Assembly (NCBI GenBank): GCA_001600415.1
Contig: BCJX01000011.1
Coordinates: forward strand, 241,029-305,028
Length of the DNA stretch: 64,000 bases
Origin: Pascua guehoae
Lineage: Eukaryota; Basidiomycota; Tremellomycetes; Trichosporonales; Trichosporonaceae
Direction: 5' to 3'
Part shown: positions 44,808-54,703 of the stretch, piece after piece
Layout of the letters: each line of letters opens with the position of its first letter
Position numbering within the stretch: position 1 is the first letter of the stretch
Notes under the pieces: generated by a model
What the model saw: only the letters and a program-made list of their open reading frames with translations
The model's database searches: none
What the model was told of the DNA's origin: nothing
Position numbers and translations under genes: made by a program

Positions 44808-47800
44808 GTTGGGGGTGGGATGGCCGCGGCGATGCGTGCGGCGCGGTATAGTTTCTGGGGGCTCCACCGCGGGGCCCGGAGTGTGTGTTGTGGGTGATAT
44901 GACGCCGGTGGTTGGGGGCGAGCAAGGAGAGATGGGGAGGGAGACGACGCCGGTGGTTATTGTAGGCGTTGGTGGGGGGGAGGCTGGGGGGGGGAGGGGG
45001 GGGGAGGGGGGGTTGAAGACGAGTGGAGGGATGAAGAATCGGTGGCGACAAAGGGGGCCAGGAGGTGAAGGAGGGTGGACAGTAGTTTGAGCAAGAAGGT
45101 GGAGAGGAGAGGAGGTGTGCAGTAGTTTCAAGAAGCAACAGGATTGACTGAGTGAGGACAGAGAGTAGGAGTATCGAGTGGTGGGTGGAGATTGGGATTG
45201 ACCACTTTTGGGTGGCGCGGCCACACGACAACGGACAGACAGACAGACGGCCACTGACGACGACGCTCTACCTGTACTGTACTGTACTGTACTGTACTGT
45301 ACGACTGGAATCCTCACCAATCCAATCACCACAAGAGGAAGGCACAAAGTGCGCACAAACGGGGCGGACGAGGGGCGGCGGGCGGCGCCGTGCCCAGGTC
45401 AGGTGCAGTGTTGGACCCCCCTCCCCCCCAGGGCAATCTGCGTCAATCAAAGGGCGCGGGGGGGGCGATCCAATCTCCGACTGGGCGGGGGCGGGCAAGC
45501 AAGCAGAGCAGAGAGACCCAACTGGGCGGGGGCGCATCGCCCTGCGGAATCTGATTTGTTCATGCCAACAGAAAAAGAAAAAAAAAAAAAAAACAGCGAT
45601 CAGGGCAAAGGGGCGCAGGGAGCGGGGCACCATGTGGCAGGCGATTGTTATTGTCGTTGCCCGGCCCAATCACGCGTCATTCAGACCTAGAGCAGGCCTA
45701 GGTGCCGAGTAGATGGCATCGATGCCATTGTCGTCATGGTGAGACACATGACGCCAACATGAACATCTCAACATGACCGGTGCACGCGTTCCAACTCGGT
45801 TACACACGGCAAGCTGGAGGCTATCAAAACAGCTCGGAACATGGATCAGGGAGGACGAGCAGGCCAATGCGCATGTTGCACCACGGACACCAACAGAGCC
45901 AGCATAGCAAGCACATGGCCACAAGCGCGCCAGCACGCCAAGTGGCCAGCTCGTCGATTTCTGGCCAACGACCACAGTTTAGTAGTAACTGTACTGTAGT
46001 CGTGTCTAGCCCAACACTAGTTCTAGTTCCGGTCACTGGACACTGCGGCCCCGGGGGGCCCGCCAGCCAAGAGACCGGTTTTGCCGGTGCCAAGCTCAAC
46101 ACGTGCTAGTCCCAGCATGCCAAGGTGCCCGCTAGAGTGGACTAGACGGCCACATTGCACGACGCGAACACGGCGAACACGGCGAGCAGAGGACAGGTGA
46201 AACTATGTAGTGTTGGCGATGGTAGCACTGACCTGTTGATTGTTTTCGATTCGTCACCGACGAAAGACTAACACATTTGGCATCCATCCATCCATCCATC
46301 AGCCACCCGGCAGCCCACCCGGAAGAGATCCGTGCGTAGACGTATGGTCTGTGCGAGGACCGAATGCTTCCCTGCGAATGTTGACTCATCCACATCCAAA
46401 CAAGTGCCAGACATTGGCCAGGAAGGCTTCCGAAGATGCCGGAAGAGCGCCCCCCCTCACGGACTTCGGTAACCCAGCCCGCACGGCTGCCGCTTGTTGG
46501 AAGGCTTCTCCGCTTCATCTCTGACCAATGTAAAGGCAACAACGGGCCACGATGCACAGCCGGGCCGGTGACGCAGTTAAACGGCACCGTCACTCCCTGC
46601 AGGACACAAATGCTGAAACGTACCGGCGCTTGTCGCGTGCAAGAGGGCGAGCTTTTACCGTCGTATTGCCGTCGCACAGACCACCCGGTGACTCCGGCCT
46701 TGCCTTCTGTCGTCTGTACATGTGTCACGGAGACGGCGATGCAAGGCCGTGTCGGGTGACCCATCGTCAACAGGTATTGGGGTTGAAGGTAGAGGTGAGT
46801 TGACAGTGTAGTAACACCATGGAACCGTGCTATCCACATAGCCAAAATAAATGTATCATCGCACCAAGCTGTGGGGTTGTTGTGGCCTCCACACGCACCG
46901 TAGTATGCCACAAATAACAAATCCCCCTCCTTGGTCATGGACGGTGGCTGCCAAAAAACCCGGATATGGTCAGAAGTCTGAGCTCGCACGTTGAAACAGA
47001 AGCAAAAAGTGGGCGGCCACTGCAATATTTGGCAGGGGCGAGTTCGAGATCGAGATTGCTGGTCAGAGACCTTCGCCCATGTCTGTAATAATACCCGCTA
47101 TGAGCCGCAGTAGTCATGTTGATGAACAGAATCTGTCGAGAATGGACCTCCCTGGTATATGAGAAACATGTGGGACAGCAAGGCATCGAGACCGCCACTG
47201 CGAGCATGGAGCGAGACTGGAGAGGCGATCATAACATCCGCACGTGCTGGCCAAAAGTTACCTTGCGTCCAAGCCGGTCCCACAGCGTACAGCGTGGCTA
47301 CGAACGGAGAGTGTGATTGAGATTAATTCGATCAACGTTCTACCTCGTACGGATATCGCGGAGCCGTGGCCACACAAGTCCTACAGGCAGCATGAGCGCG
47401 ACGAGTAAACGCTTCAGCATCCGATGTTCAGACACACACGACACAGCCTCTGGATGCGTTATCCTTGGAAGCAGCTGGGCGCGGCAACGACGACTCGCCA
47501 TTTCCGTTCACGCGCCCAATTCCTGCTCCACGCAACAGCAGCTGGACGTTCAACTCGCTGCGCCCCAAGAGTTCCATTGGAGCGCCACCTCTTCCCTTTG
47601 TGGGGTCTGAGGCTAACACTTATGAGAACAGTACTGTAGCTTGTCTTCCCAATACTCCCATAACTACATACTGGGGGGACGCACTGTTCTGAAACACGTC
47701 AAGGGAATTGACGAGATAGTCAATCCCCTCCACTCCAAACTCATCCCAACTCGTCCTTACAGCAACAAGAAACGACCATCGGGTCTTTGCCATCAGCAAA

Positions 47801-47886
47801 GATGGCGATTTCACCCACTCGCATTCATCGAGAAGTGCTAGAGACAGCCCGATCGGCCTCCTTCGAGAAGCTCTCAAACACGTCAA
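44808..47886. other. Gene-poor region
   Basis: About 3.1 kb. The first 300 bp hold purine-rich runs (GAGGGGGGG-type) that are probably the leader of the His-rich gene. Beyond that are homopolymers, a poly-A run at 45575-45592, TCCA repeats at 46283-46300, and lower GC. ORFs show no family signal. Confidence 0.5.
45272..45302. repeat. (TGTAC)n microsatellite
   Basis: Six head-to-tail copies of TGTAC; the unit is partly palindromic (GTAC). Confidence 0.95.
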
Positions 47887-48057
47887 GGCGATTTAGCTCC
47901 GTTGGTTAGAGCGCATGCTTAACACGAGTCGTTCGTGCTCCGCATGAGGTCAGCCGGAAATGACGTGTGTGGTGCCGAGCTCAGGGAAACTGGCCAGGTT
48001 TTCCTGCCCGCGCTTCGCGCGGTCGGAAAAACGGCAGTTCGACCCTGTCAAACGTCA
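47887..48057 (+). tRNA. tRNA-Val(AAC)-like locus with two insertions
   Basis: A-box TAGCTCCGTTGGTTAGAGC and B-box AGTTCGACCCT are present. Acceptor strands are 47887-47893 (GGCGATT) and 48050-48056 (AAACGTC), with one A-A mismatch. The anticodon stem is CATGC at 47914-47918 and GCATG at 47942-47946, with loop TTAACA-C giving AAC (Val); a 16-nt insert 47925-47940 sits at the canonical intron position after base 37. The variable loop AGGTC (47947-47951) is followed by an 81-nt insert (47952-48032) before the T-stem GGCAG/CTGTC. It may be a pseudogene or a tRNA with a non-canonical second intron. Confidence 0.42.
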
Positions 48058-49333
48058 AGAACAATTGTTTTTGGAGTTGAAAGAGGTGCAACGAGGACGC
48101 CAGAGGTGAGTCTGGTGACAAGTCGGAATGAACAAGAATGATAATATCCTGGACGTTGGGACGGCCCGGAGGGGCGCGCTGTGGGCGGTGGGCGGTGGGC
48201 AGTGGGCGGTGGGCGGGGGGAGGTGCGGAGGTGCGGGGGGGCTCAGGGGTGTGAGGAGGGTTTTACAGTCGCCGGACCCAAGTCACCGCCGCCAGTCGCT
48301 GGACCCAGTCGCCGGACCCAGGTCCGCTGGACCCAGTCGCCGGACCCCGTCGCCGCCGTCCCCACCTACGCCAAGCCGCGCGGTCGACTGTCATCAGCGC
48401 CAACACAGGGGGGAAGGGAGAATGGCTTGATGAGACCCCGGCCGTGCTCGCATTCTTGTCAACACCTCCAACAGCGAGGAAATGTGCGGCATGTGATCCG
48501 TTCTGTATTAGGGATTAGGGCCTGCAGCAGGGCTGAAACCCTCGCCACAGTTGGGCACCACTGCCAACCCTAGATACGTAGCGGTAGTTGCGCTCAAGCT
48601 CAGAAGTGCAAGTCCCAATACTTCTTGGCCTCACCTGTTCTGTTGCAGAGACAGACACGTGGCAGGGCCACACGCCAAGGCGTGCGGCGTCGCGGCCCTC
48701 GGCGTCTCGGAAGGGTTGGACTCTGTATCTCCGTTCTTCATGTTACTCCATTCTCTAGTTTCTACAACATGTCCGGCAGCCGAAATACGGGAAATGTGGA
48801 ATTCAGAATGTCGTTTTGTGGAAAGCACCAAGTCGGGACATTCGCTTCGGGGACTCATGTACCGTGCGCTGCGAGAGGGCATGGTTATCCCGTCAACCTG
48901 GCAGTGGGAAGTAAGCCCGCGATGAGGTTGTGGACGAGCTCGAGAGTGCAAAGATACCACTCACGTTGTTCAAGCGCCTTTCCATGCCGTCCTTTGGCGC
49001 TGCGGCCGCCGGTGGTGACAGCGGAAACAAGGAGGTTGTGGTGTAAACTGCTCCTGGGGTTGTAGTGGCGACCGGGCAGTATGTGATTAGCAGGGACGAG
49101 TATAATTCAAAGGTCAGTGGCGCGTAAAGCTCCTGCCTTCGGTGGGGGGTTATCTGATTCATGGCACCTTGCTCTGTACAAGCTACTAATTTCTTCTGCT
49201 TCTCACTTCACGACTTGGATACTTGTCTTCTTAATACGAGGCACGTTCTTCGGATTCTTGTAGTATACCTTGTGCGCTCGATCGAAAAAATGAACCGTCG
49301 AGTGCGGGGAGAGTTGCCTCGAGTCGGAGGCTC
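48058..49333. other. Gene-poor region with GC-rich minisatellites
   Basis: GTGGGCGG repeats occur at 48181-48230 and CAGTCGCCGGACC-type repeats at 48270-48360. No gene seen in the remaining kilobase. Confidence 0.5.
48268..48360. repeat. CAGTCGCCGGACC minisatellite
   Basis: Five to six diverged units related to CAGTCGCCGGACCC or CAGTCGCTGGACC, partly interrupted by CCGCCG. Confidence 0.85.
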
Positions 49334-49777
49334 CTACCACTCAATCGTAATGACACCCCAGAGGATGGAGACCTTGACCCTCTCCTCGAGCTCAAAGTCG
49401 CGCGCCTCGTTGGTCCCATTGTTGGCAGCGCAGGTAGGCACCTTTTCGTTACCGTGGAGCGACGTGTGTGCGGCCGGGAGGTAGCAGTCCTCGGGGATGC
49501 CGTCGCCGTTCGTGTCGCCGTGTGCGCCGGCAATGTGGAGCCAGGTGGTGTCGCCGCGGATCTTGTCGCCCTCGAGTGAGCAGTCGGCGCCGATCGTCTC
49601 GCCTTCGGCAAAGGCGTCGAATGAGGGGAAGTCGAGGCCGGGACCAGAGCGGCACTGCAGGCGGCCCGAGGGGGTGATGCCCGGCGGGAGGCGGCGGGCG
49701 CGCGAGGTGAGGCTCGAGAAGGGTGCGGCCGAGGCGGTGGCGGCGAGGACGAGGGCGGTGGCGGTGGTGAACTTCAT
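49334..49777 (-). CDS. Small secreted Cys protein, SH3b-like with DxNxDG loop
   Basis: 147 aa in one coding exon. MKFTTATALVLAATASA is a clear signal peptide. The mature part holds four Cys (LQCRSG, GADCS, EDCYLP, PTCAAN). LQCRSGPGLDFPSFDAFAEG and TTWLHIAGAHGD resemble bacterial-type SH3b repeats (the RSGPG signature). DTNGDGIPEDC is a Ca-binding-type loop (Asp-x-Asn-x-Asp-Gly). A 5'UTR intron is probable: donor GTGAGC at 49874 and acceptor CTAACCCCAG at 49794, immediately upstream of the ATG. A TATA box is seen upstream. Extracellular SH3b proteins may bind wall peptides or glycans; function here is inference. It is the only gene in an otherwise gene-poor 7.5 kb. Confidence 0.75.
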   Translation of the reverse strand: MKFTTATALVLAATASAAPFSSLTSRARRLPPGITPSGRLQCRSGPGLDFPSFDAFAEGETIGADCSLEGDKIRGDTTWLHIAGAHGDTNGDGIPEDCYLPAAHTSLHGNEKVPTCAANNGTNEARDFELEERVKVSILWGVITIEW

Positions 49778-49971
49778 GTTGGTTGGTGCGAGTCTGGGGT
49801 TAGCGGTCAGGGAGAACTGGGGAGAGGTATGGGAGGAGGAGTGCTGAGTGGTTGACAAGTGGGGAGGAGCTCACTTCGCGGGGTTGGGTTTGTGGTGCTG
49901 AGGTGTAGTGTTGTGGTGTTGTGGTGTTGGAGAGGTGTTGCTGATGGAAGAAGACAGCTCTCAGACCCCCT

Positions 49972-49980
49972 CCTTATATC
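49972..49980 (-). promoter_or_regulatory. TATA box (GATATAAGG on the minus strand)
   Basis: Lies about 200 bp upstream of the ATG and about 100 bp upstream of the 5'UTR intron donor of the secreted-protein gene. Confidence 0.5.
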
Positions 49981-50325
49981 CCTTTCCGAGGCTCACCATA
50001 GAGCAATTCTGAGTAACTTGTCCTTTTTGCGAAACAACAATCTCGTACCCGCTGCACGTCGGCCTTGGAATTGCCCATACGACTCATCGGAACGGGCACG
50101 AACATCCCCATGACGCCGGAGCGTCTCCGCAACCTTCACCGTGGTCTCATGACCTCTACATCTCCGCGACGGGCACACGCCTCCGCAATGTACATGTCTT
50201 AAGCTCGTCGTTAAACCGCTCCCCGAATAGTGCAGTCGAGCTTGACATTCGTACGTCACTGATGATGGTAACACTGGTCTCCTCCGCAACTTTCTCTCCA
50301 TAAGGGGCGCATCGAGGAATCGAGC

Positions 50326-50371
50326 GGAACGGGGAGCGGACACGAGCCCGAACGGGGAGCGGACACGGCTC
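50326..50371. repeat. Direct repeat (GAACGGGGAGCGGACACG)
   Basis: Two near-perfect adjacent copies of GAACGGGGAGCGGACACG followed by AGCC or GCTC. Confidence 0.9.
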
Positions 50372-50806
50372 GTGTTGCCGATACGTACACAAGAGGGAGC
50401 CCACCGTCAGGCATATGATCCCCATGACGGACTAAAGGTTTACTCGTAGACGGGGACTGAACCGCTCCGCCATCATATCCCAGTTCCCCGCACTTGATCC
50501 GTCGAGCCCAAGTGGCATCAGCGTTCGTGGCCACTAAACTTTCGGGACGGGCATGCCGCTCCGCGAGACGCGGTGCAATCCACAATCCAAGACACTCGCG
50601 ACGAACAGCGAAAGGAGCGGAAGTGAGAGGTGTAAGATGGAGTATTGTCAGTTTCGTCATGAAGACCGAGATCAGTTCCAGTCGGCAGCTAATCTTATCT
50701 CCTGGCGGGCATATCAGAGCGGGCATGCGGCATTATCAACGGGCACGTTAATCCGTCTTCCGTACGATATGCCAACAGCGTAACTATTAATAGCGGACGT
50801 AGTACT

Positions 50807-50857
50807 GGAACGGAAGTAGTCTGCTGGAACGGAAGCGGTCTGCTGGAACGGAGGTCG
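50807..50857. repeat. Tandem repeat (GTCTGCTGGAACGGA)
   Basis: Three diverged copies of about 20 bp, core TGGAACGGAAG(C/T). Confidence 0.9.
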
Positions 50858-51782
50858 TCAGCAAGGCTTGTTGCGGGGTTGGCACAACCTCGCGCTGCGG
50901 AACGGTGCACATGACCGCCCGTGATGTTCCGCAGTCATGGCTCATCCCATTGTCGGCCCGCAGTGTTGGATACGCGATAGAGTGCAATGCTAGTTGGCGC
51001 TTTGGGCTGTTGACAAGAGTATGCTGCGGGTATGAGTATGAGGCGGTGTGAGACCAAGCCTGTGGCATGAGTAGATGGGGGTGCTAGTGCACGCGGCGAG
51101 GCACAGTCGCGGGGTTGAGTCTAACCCCTCGCGTGGATTGTCTTCATCAAAGGCAATGGGACTGTGGAAGTGTACAAGCGAAGCTGGGACGAGCGACGGC
51201 AATGCGGAAACTGCGGTTAGCAACGCTGGCCGCTCCGCCAGGTCCGAGGCCGTTGCCAAGATCTGATAACCGTCGAGGATCAAACCTGGAGGATCCGATT
51301 TAGAACCGATGAACACAGCGAGATCTTGGCAGGGAGAGTTTAGTGATGGACGAACATCCGTACTCTGTGGGGGCCCTCTGAGGTAAACGTGCCCACGTCA
51401 ACTCGGTGGCGGTGCGTTCCTGCCATTCCGATGTCAACGGCGCTGCGGGCCGTCGTAGCTCGGCCACACGGCCACACAGACCGTTCCGCGGCGCCAACGG
51501 CGTGCGGAAGCTCGCTTGACGGAGGCGGTACGGCTTGGGAAGCGATGCGGGACGGAGAGCAGTCGGTGATGGAAGAGTGACAAATGACAGAGTGGAAACT
51601 CTGCGCAGACGACGGGCATATGGTCATGCGTGGGGTGCCTGGTCTTGCTAATTTTGCGCACATCGATTCCAGTGAACCAGCGGTGATGCAAAGTCAGTGG
51701 TTGCGGCATCGGGGATGCCGGTGTCTGAAATGCGGGGATAAATGCGGGGACACGGAGATGGGCATGCGCGGTGCCGTGATGC

Positions 51783-51840
51783 GGCGGTGCGGGGGNGTGC
51801 GGGGGNGCGGGGGNGTGCGGGGGNACGGGGTTGCGGGGGG
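51783..51840. repeat. G-rich minisatellite with ambiguous bases
   Basis: GTGCGGGGG units with single Ns at 51796, 51806, 51814 and 51824. The Ns sit at equivalent points of the G runs, so they mark unresolved homopolymer length. Confidence 0.9.
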
Positions 51841-52357
51841 TGCGGAACAGTTAGCCGCAGGATAAGGTTAACCCAAGGCCGTGGTGAGAGTTTGTCAGTT
51901 TCGGAAAGGGCAAAGCGGTCCGCGGGGTGTTCGGGTGCGCATAATCTCATACTCCGCAGTGAGTGTTGGTCGATGATCATGCGACCTCATTACTCGCTTC
52001 GCAAGTACGTTGTCAGGTCAGAGGTAGGGGGTGAACTGTGATGATTGCAATGTCATGGGGGTGGATGTTGTCCCGCGAAACATGGGTGCATAGTGGACGA
52101 TATTTGGGCGTGTTTGGTTCCGGGGCGAGTGTGGCGGTTGTGGCAGTCCATCTCTCGTGCCGTTCCTCGTTACAACAGTCACAAATGAGTCGTTATTGTC
52201 CACAGAGCAAAGTAGAAACGTCTCATGTCCATCTTATCGAGGTACACCTCCATCTGGGAGGTCATGACACACCAGAACAAGCAACGGGGCACCTGGTTGA
52301 CGCCTTGGTGACATGCAAGATTCGCGGCTCCTCGATGACGGCTGTAAGATCAGCATC

Positions 52358-52454
52358 TCTTCGCTAGTATATCGGTTAGTATAATCGCCTCTCAAGAGAG
52401 AGCCTTTCAATAGAAAGACCGCGATAGAGCAGGGTTCGACTCCCTGGCGGAGAA
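52358..52454 (+). tRNA. tRNA-Glu(CTC) with a 25-nt intron
   Basis: All elements pair: acceptor TCTTCGC with GCGGAGA; D-stem GTAT/GTAT with loop ATCGGTTA; anticodon stem ATCGC (52384-52388) with GCGAT (52421-52425); loop CTCTCA-C giving anticodon CTC; variable AGAG; T-stem CAGGG/CCCTG with TTCGACT; discriminator A. The intron 52395-52419 sits after base 37, the canonical place, and its start (AGAGAGAG) can pair with the CTCTC of the loop. The mature length is 72 nt. A TTTT run just downstream (about 52458) fits a Pol III terminator. Confidence 0.9.
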
Positions 52455-52935
52455 TACCTTTTGCTTGGGGACATGTTTGATGGAGTGGGGGTGGCTTGTG
52501 GAGAGGGGAAGGTCGTGTGGCGCTAGTGGCGTGGTGTGGGTTGCATTTGGTGGAGGTGGAGGTGGTGGAGCAGAGTGGCTGTGATGTGAGAGGTGGCGGT
52601 TTGGAGTGGTCATTGTACGAATGGGCTCTGTTCGTGCAGTATTGTAGATGCTTTAATGGGTGCATCAGTTCTCGGTGCATCCTGGCACGGACAACATGCC
52701 CTCCTAGTCATGGCATTGCGCCAATTGTCTGCAGGGTCTGTCGTTAGTGGCTCATGGGTTAGTACACCGACAACGAGAGGTAAATGATCATAATGCTATA
52801 GTGTCCAATGTCATCACTACAGCAACTGCAACCGAGTATCTAAAATATACACACTCCCGCCCCTCCAGACAACATCACCACTGTCCATTGCCACGACTCC
52901 ACCACTAGCCTCCAGCCGCAGCGACGCTCACTTGC
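52455..52935. other. Intergenic region after tRNA-Glu
   Basis: 481 bp to the end of the next minus-strand gene. A GTGGAGGTGGAGGTGGTGGAG run lies near 52549. No gene seen. Confidence 0.5.
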
Positions 52936-54579
52936 CTACTCCTCCATACCCAGCCCAAGTGCCAGCTCCTTCCCCGACATCCCGAGCATATCCCAGTCGA
53001 ACAGCGTCGCCTCGGTAACTCCCTCGTCCATGTCCCAAACGGGTTCGGGCTCGGTGACGTCGCTGGGGCAGTGGACTAGGAACTGGGCCTGCAGCTGGGG
53101 CTGGGGCCAAGTGGGGTCCTCCATGACGGTGCCGGGGCGCGGTGAGAGTTTCTGGGTGTGGGCGGCAAACGCGGCGAGGACGGCGGGATCGATCTCGCCG
53201 GTCGGCAGGATTATGGAAGACAGGATCGCGGCGGCATCGAGTTTCCCAGAGGGTTCATCCGCCGAGGGGGCGGATTCGCTTGATGGTTCGGTTACGCTGG
53301 CGCTGCCGGAGCTGCTGGCCGGGCCGGCACTGACGTCGTGCAGCTGCCCAAAGGTGGGTGGGAGGGGCACGGACATGGTCTGCTCGGGGATGTACGTGTC
53401 CGGAATGGGCGTGGGAGGTGCGTAGGGGGCGAGTGTCGGATCCGAGCTGGTCTTGAGGGGGATTATGCCCCGGAACACCGGGTTCTCGAGGGGGATTGTG
53501 TCCCAGAACGCGGGGTTCTCGAGGGGAACTGTGCCCCAGAACGGGGGGTTCTCGAAGGGGACGGGAACATGGAACGGGTCAAGTCCGGGGAGGGGGCCGG
53601 GGTTCTCGAGGGGCACGGGGACATGAGGCGGGTCAAGTCCGAGGAGGGGCTTGAGGTCTGGCGCAGCGGACGACGTACCGACGCGGGTTCTGGTGTGGGG
53701 TGAGGTGACCCATTCCAATTTGTTAGTGTCGGGATTCAGCCTAACAGTCCCGCGATCCCAGTTAGGAAGGTTCGACCTAGACGCCTGGGCCTTGCGAGGT
53801 TGGGACGGGGCGGGGGAGGCTGCACGAGTACGACCGGATCCCAAGTCGCAATCAAAGACGTCGGGCTCCTGAGTCCACGCCTTGCGCGCGGCGGAGAGGC
53901 GCGCACGAAGCCCAGCAGTGACGGCCTCGCTCTGTACGGTGGGGGACTCTTCGGCACGGCAGTAGGCCTGGTAGCTCGCCCAGAGGACGTCGGTGTGGTG
54001 GCATCGTGCGCCTTTGCGCCAGCGTTCAAGGCGCGCGAGGCTTGCGGGGTCTTCGGGGAACATGGCTGTGAACTGGAGCCATTTTCCGGCCGTCATGCGT
54101 CGACGGATACGGGCGGAGGTGCGCGTCGCTCCTGAACTTTTGCGCTTGGAGACGAAGAGCTCCGCGGCCGCGATGCTCGGCGCCGTTGGGTCGTCGGGCA
54201 GGGCGATGGACGTGTCGGGCGCGTTGTGCCAGGTTGAAGCCGAGGCCGAGGCCGGGGCCGCCTTGCTGGCCTTGCTGGTCTTGGCGCGACTGTTTGTGGC
54301 AGGTTTCTTGTCCGCCGGAGTGGAGGTCGGGGGGAAGGCGGGCTTGATGTCGTCCGCCGCCGGAGTGCTCTTGAGTTCTCCCTTGGGAATGACGACACTC
54401 TTTGCCGCACGTGCGGTCAGCTCGGTATCCTTGGTGGTTACCGACGGGCCGGGAGCCGACTTGAGGGCCTTGATCTGGCTCGAGGGGTTGTTGGAGGAGC
54501 GTTTCTTGCCTGCAGCCTTGGCCTTGGGAGCAGCCTTCGCCTCGGCGGCTGCCCTAGCTTGTGCGCGCGTGATGGCCAT
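52936..54579 (-). CDS. Unknown protein with tandem PLENP repeats
   Basis: Intronless, 547 aa from MAITRAQARAAAEAK at 54579. The in-frame ATG at 54693 falls at the TATA box and is rejected. The N-terminal 130 residues are an Ala/Lys/Ser/Pro-rich basic tail, like a nuclear protein. A globular block follows (FVSKRKSSGATRTSARIRRR, TAGKWLQFTAMFPEDPASLA, LERWRKGARCHHTDVLWASY). A repeat array of about seven copies follows, built on (V/I)P(L/F)ENP and (P/A)FW(G/D)T. The C-terminus is acidic with hydrophobic residues (EATLFDWDMLGM), like an activation domain. A chromatin or transcription role is a guess. Confidence 0.72.
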   Translation of the reverse strand: MAITRAQARAAAEAKAAPKAKAAGKKRSSNNPSSQIKALKSAPGPSVTTKDTELTARAAKSVVIPKGELKSTPAADDIKPAFPPTSTPADKKPATNSRAKTSKASKAAPASASASTWHNAPDTSIALPDDPTAPSIAAAELFVSKRKSSGATRTSARIRRRMTAGKWLQFTAMFPEDPASLARLERWRKGARCHHTDVLWASYQAYCRAEESPTVQSEAVTAGLRARLSAARKAWTQEPDVFDCDLGSGRTRAASPAPSQPRKAQASRSNLPNWDRGTVRLNPDTNKLEWVTSPHTRTRVGTSSAAPDLKPLLGLDPPHVPVPLENPGPLPGLDPFHVPVPFENPPFWGTVPLENPAFWDTIPLENPVFRGIIPLKTSSDPTLAPYAPPTPIPDTYIPEQTMSVPLPPTFGQLHDVSAGPASSSGSASVTEPSSESAPSADEPSGKLDAAAILSSIILPTGEIDPAVLAAFAAHTQKLSPRPGTVMEDPTWPQPQLQAQFLVHCPSDVTEPEPVWDMDEGVTEATLFDWDMLGMSGKELALGLGMEE

Positions 54580-54693
54580 GGTTGACCAGCTGCCGATGTC
54601 GAGTGAAGAATGTAAGGAGGGACTGATGATAGAGACCGTGGCAGTGAGGACCAGGCGTTGGCAGTTAGACAGAGTGAGGAGGATCGGTGGCAC

Positions 54694-54703
54694 TTATATA
54701 TAC
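54694..54703 (-). promoter_or_regulatory. TATA box (TATATATA)
   Basis: TATATATAAG on the minus strand, 115 bp upstream of the chosen ATG at 54579. Confidence 0.6.

Larger units (their letters stand above)
49981..52357. other. Gene-poor, low-GC, repeat-scarred region
   Basis: No gene seen over 2.4 kb. Short phrases recur with variation (CGGGCA(T/C), CCGCAAC, GGAACGGA). The composition is AT-richer than flanking genes. It ends at the tRNA-Glu gene, so it may hold decayed mobile-element sequence; no reverse transcriptase, integrase, LTR or terminal repeats could be recognised. Confidence 0.45.

Noticed and set aside
44808..45356. N-terminal extension of the His-rich protein to an upstream ATG
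   Set aside because: The added residues come from homopolymeric purine/pyrimidine runs and TGTAC repeats; the internal MSYFTSFAS start is preferred.
46132..47025. 297-aa open frame on the minus strand
   Set aside because: Amino-acid mix is random-looking, partly made from TCCA microsatellite (WMDGWMD), and no splice or domain signal supports it.
47620..47886. 88-aa minus-strand ORF next to the tRNA-Val-like locus
   Set aside because: Reads fairly protein-like, but it is short, has no recognisable family, no splice context, and lies in the gene-poor block.
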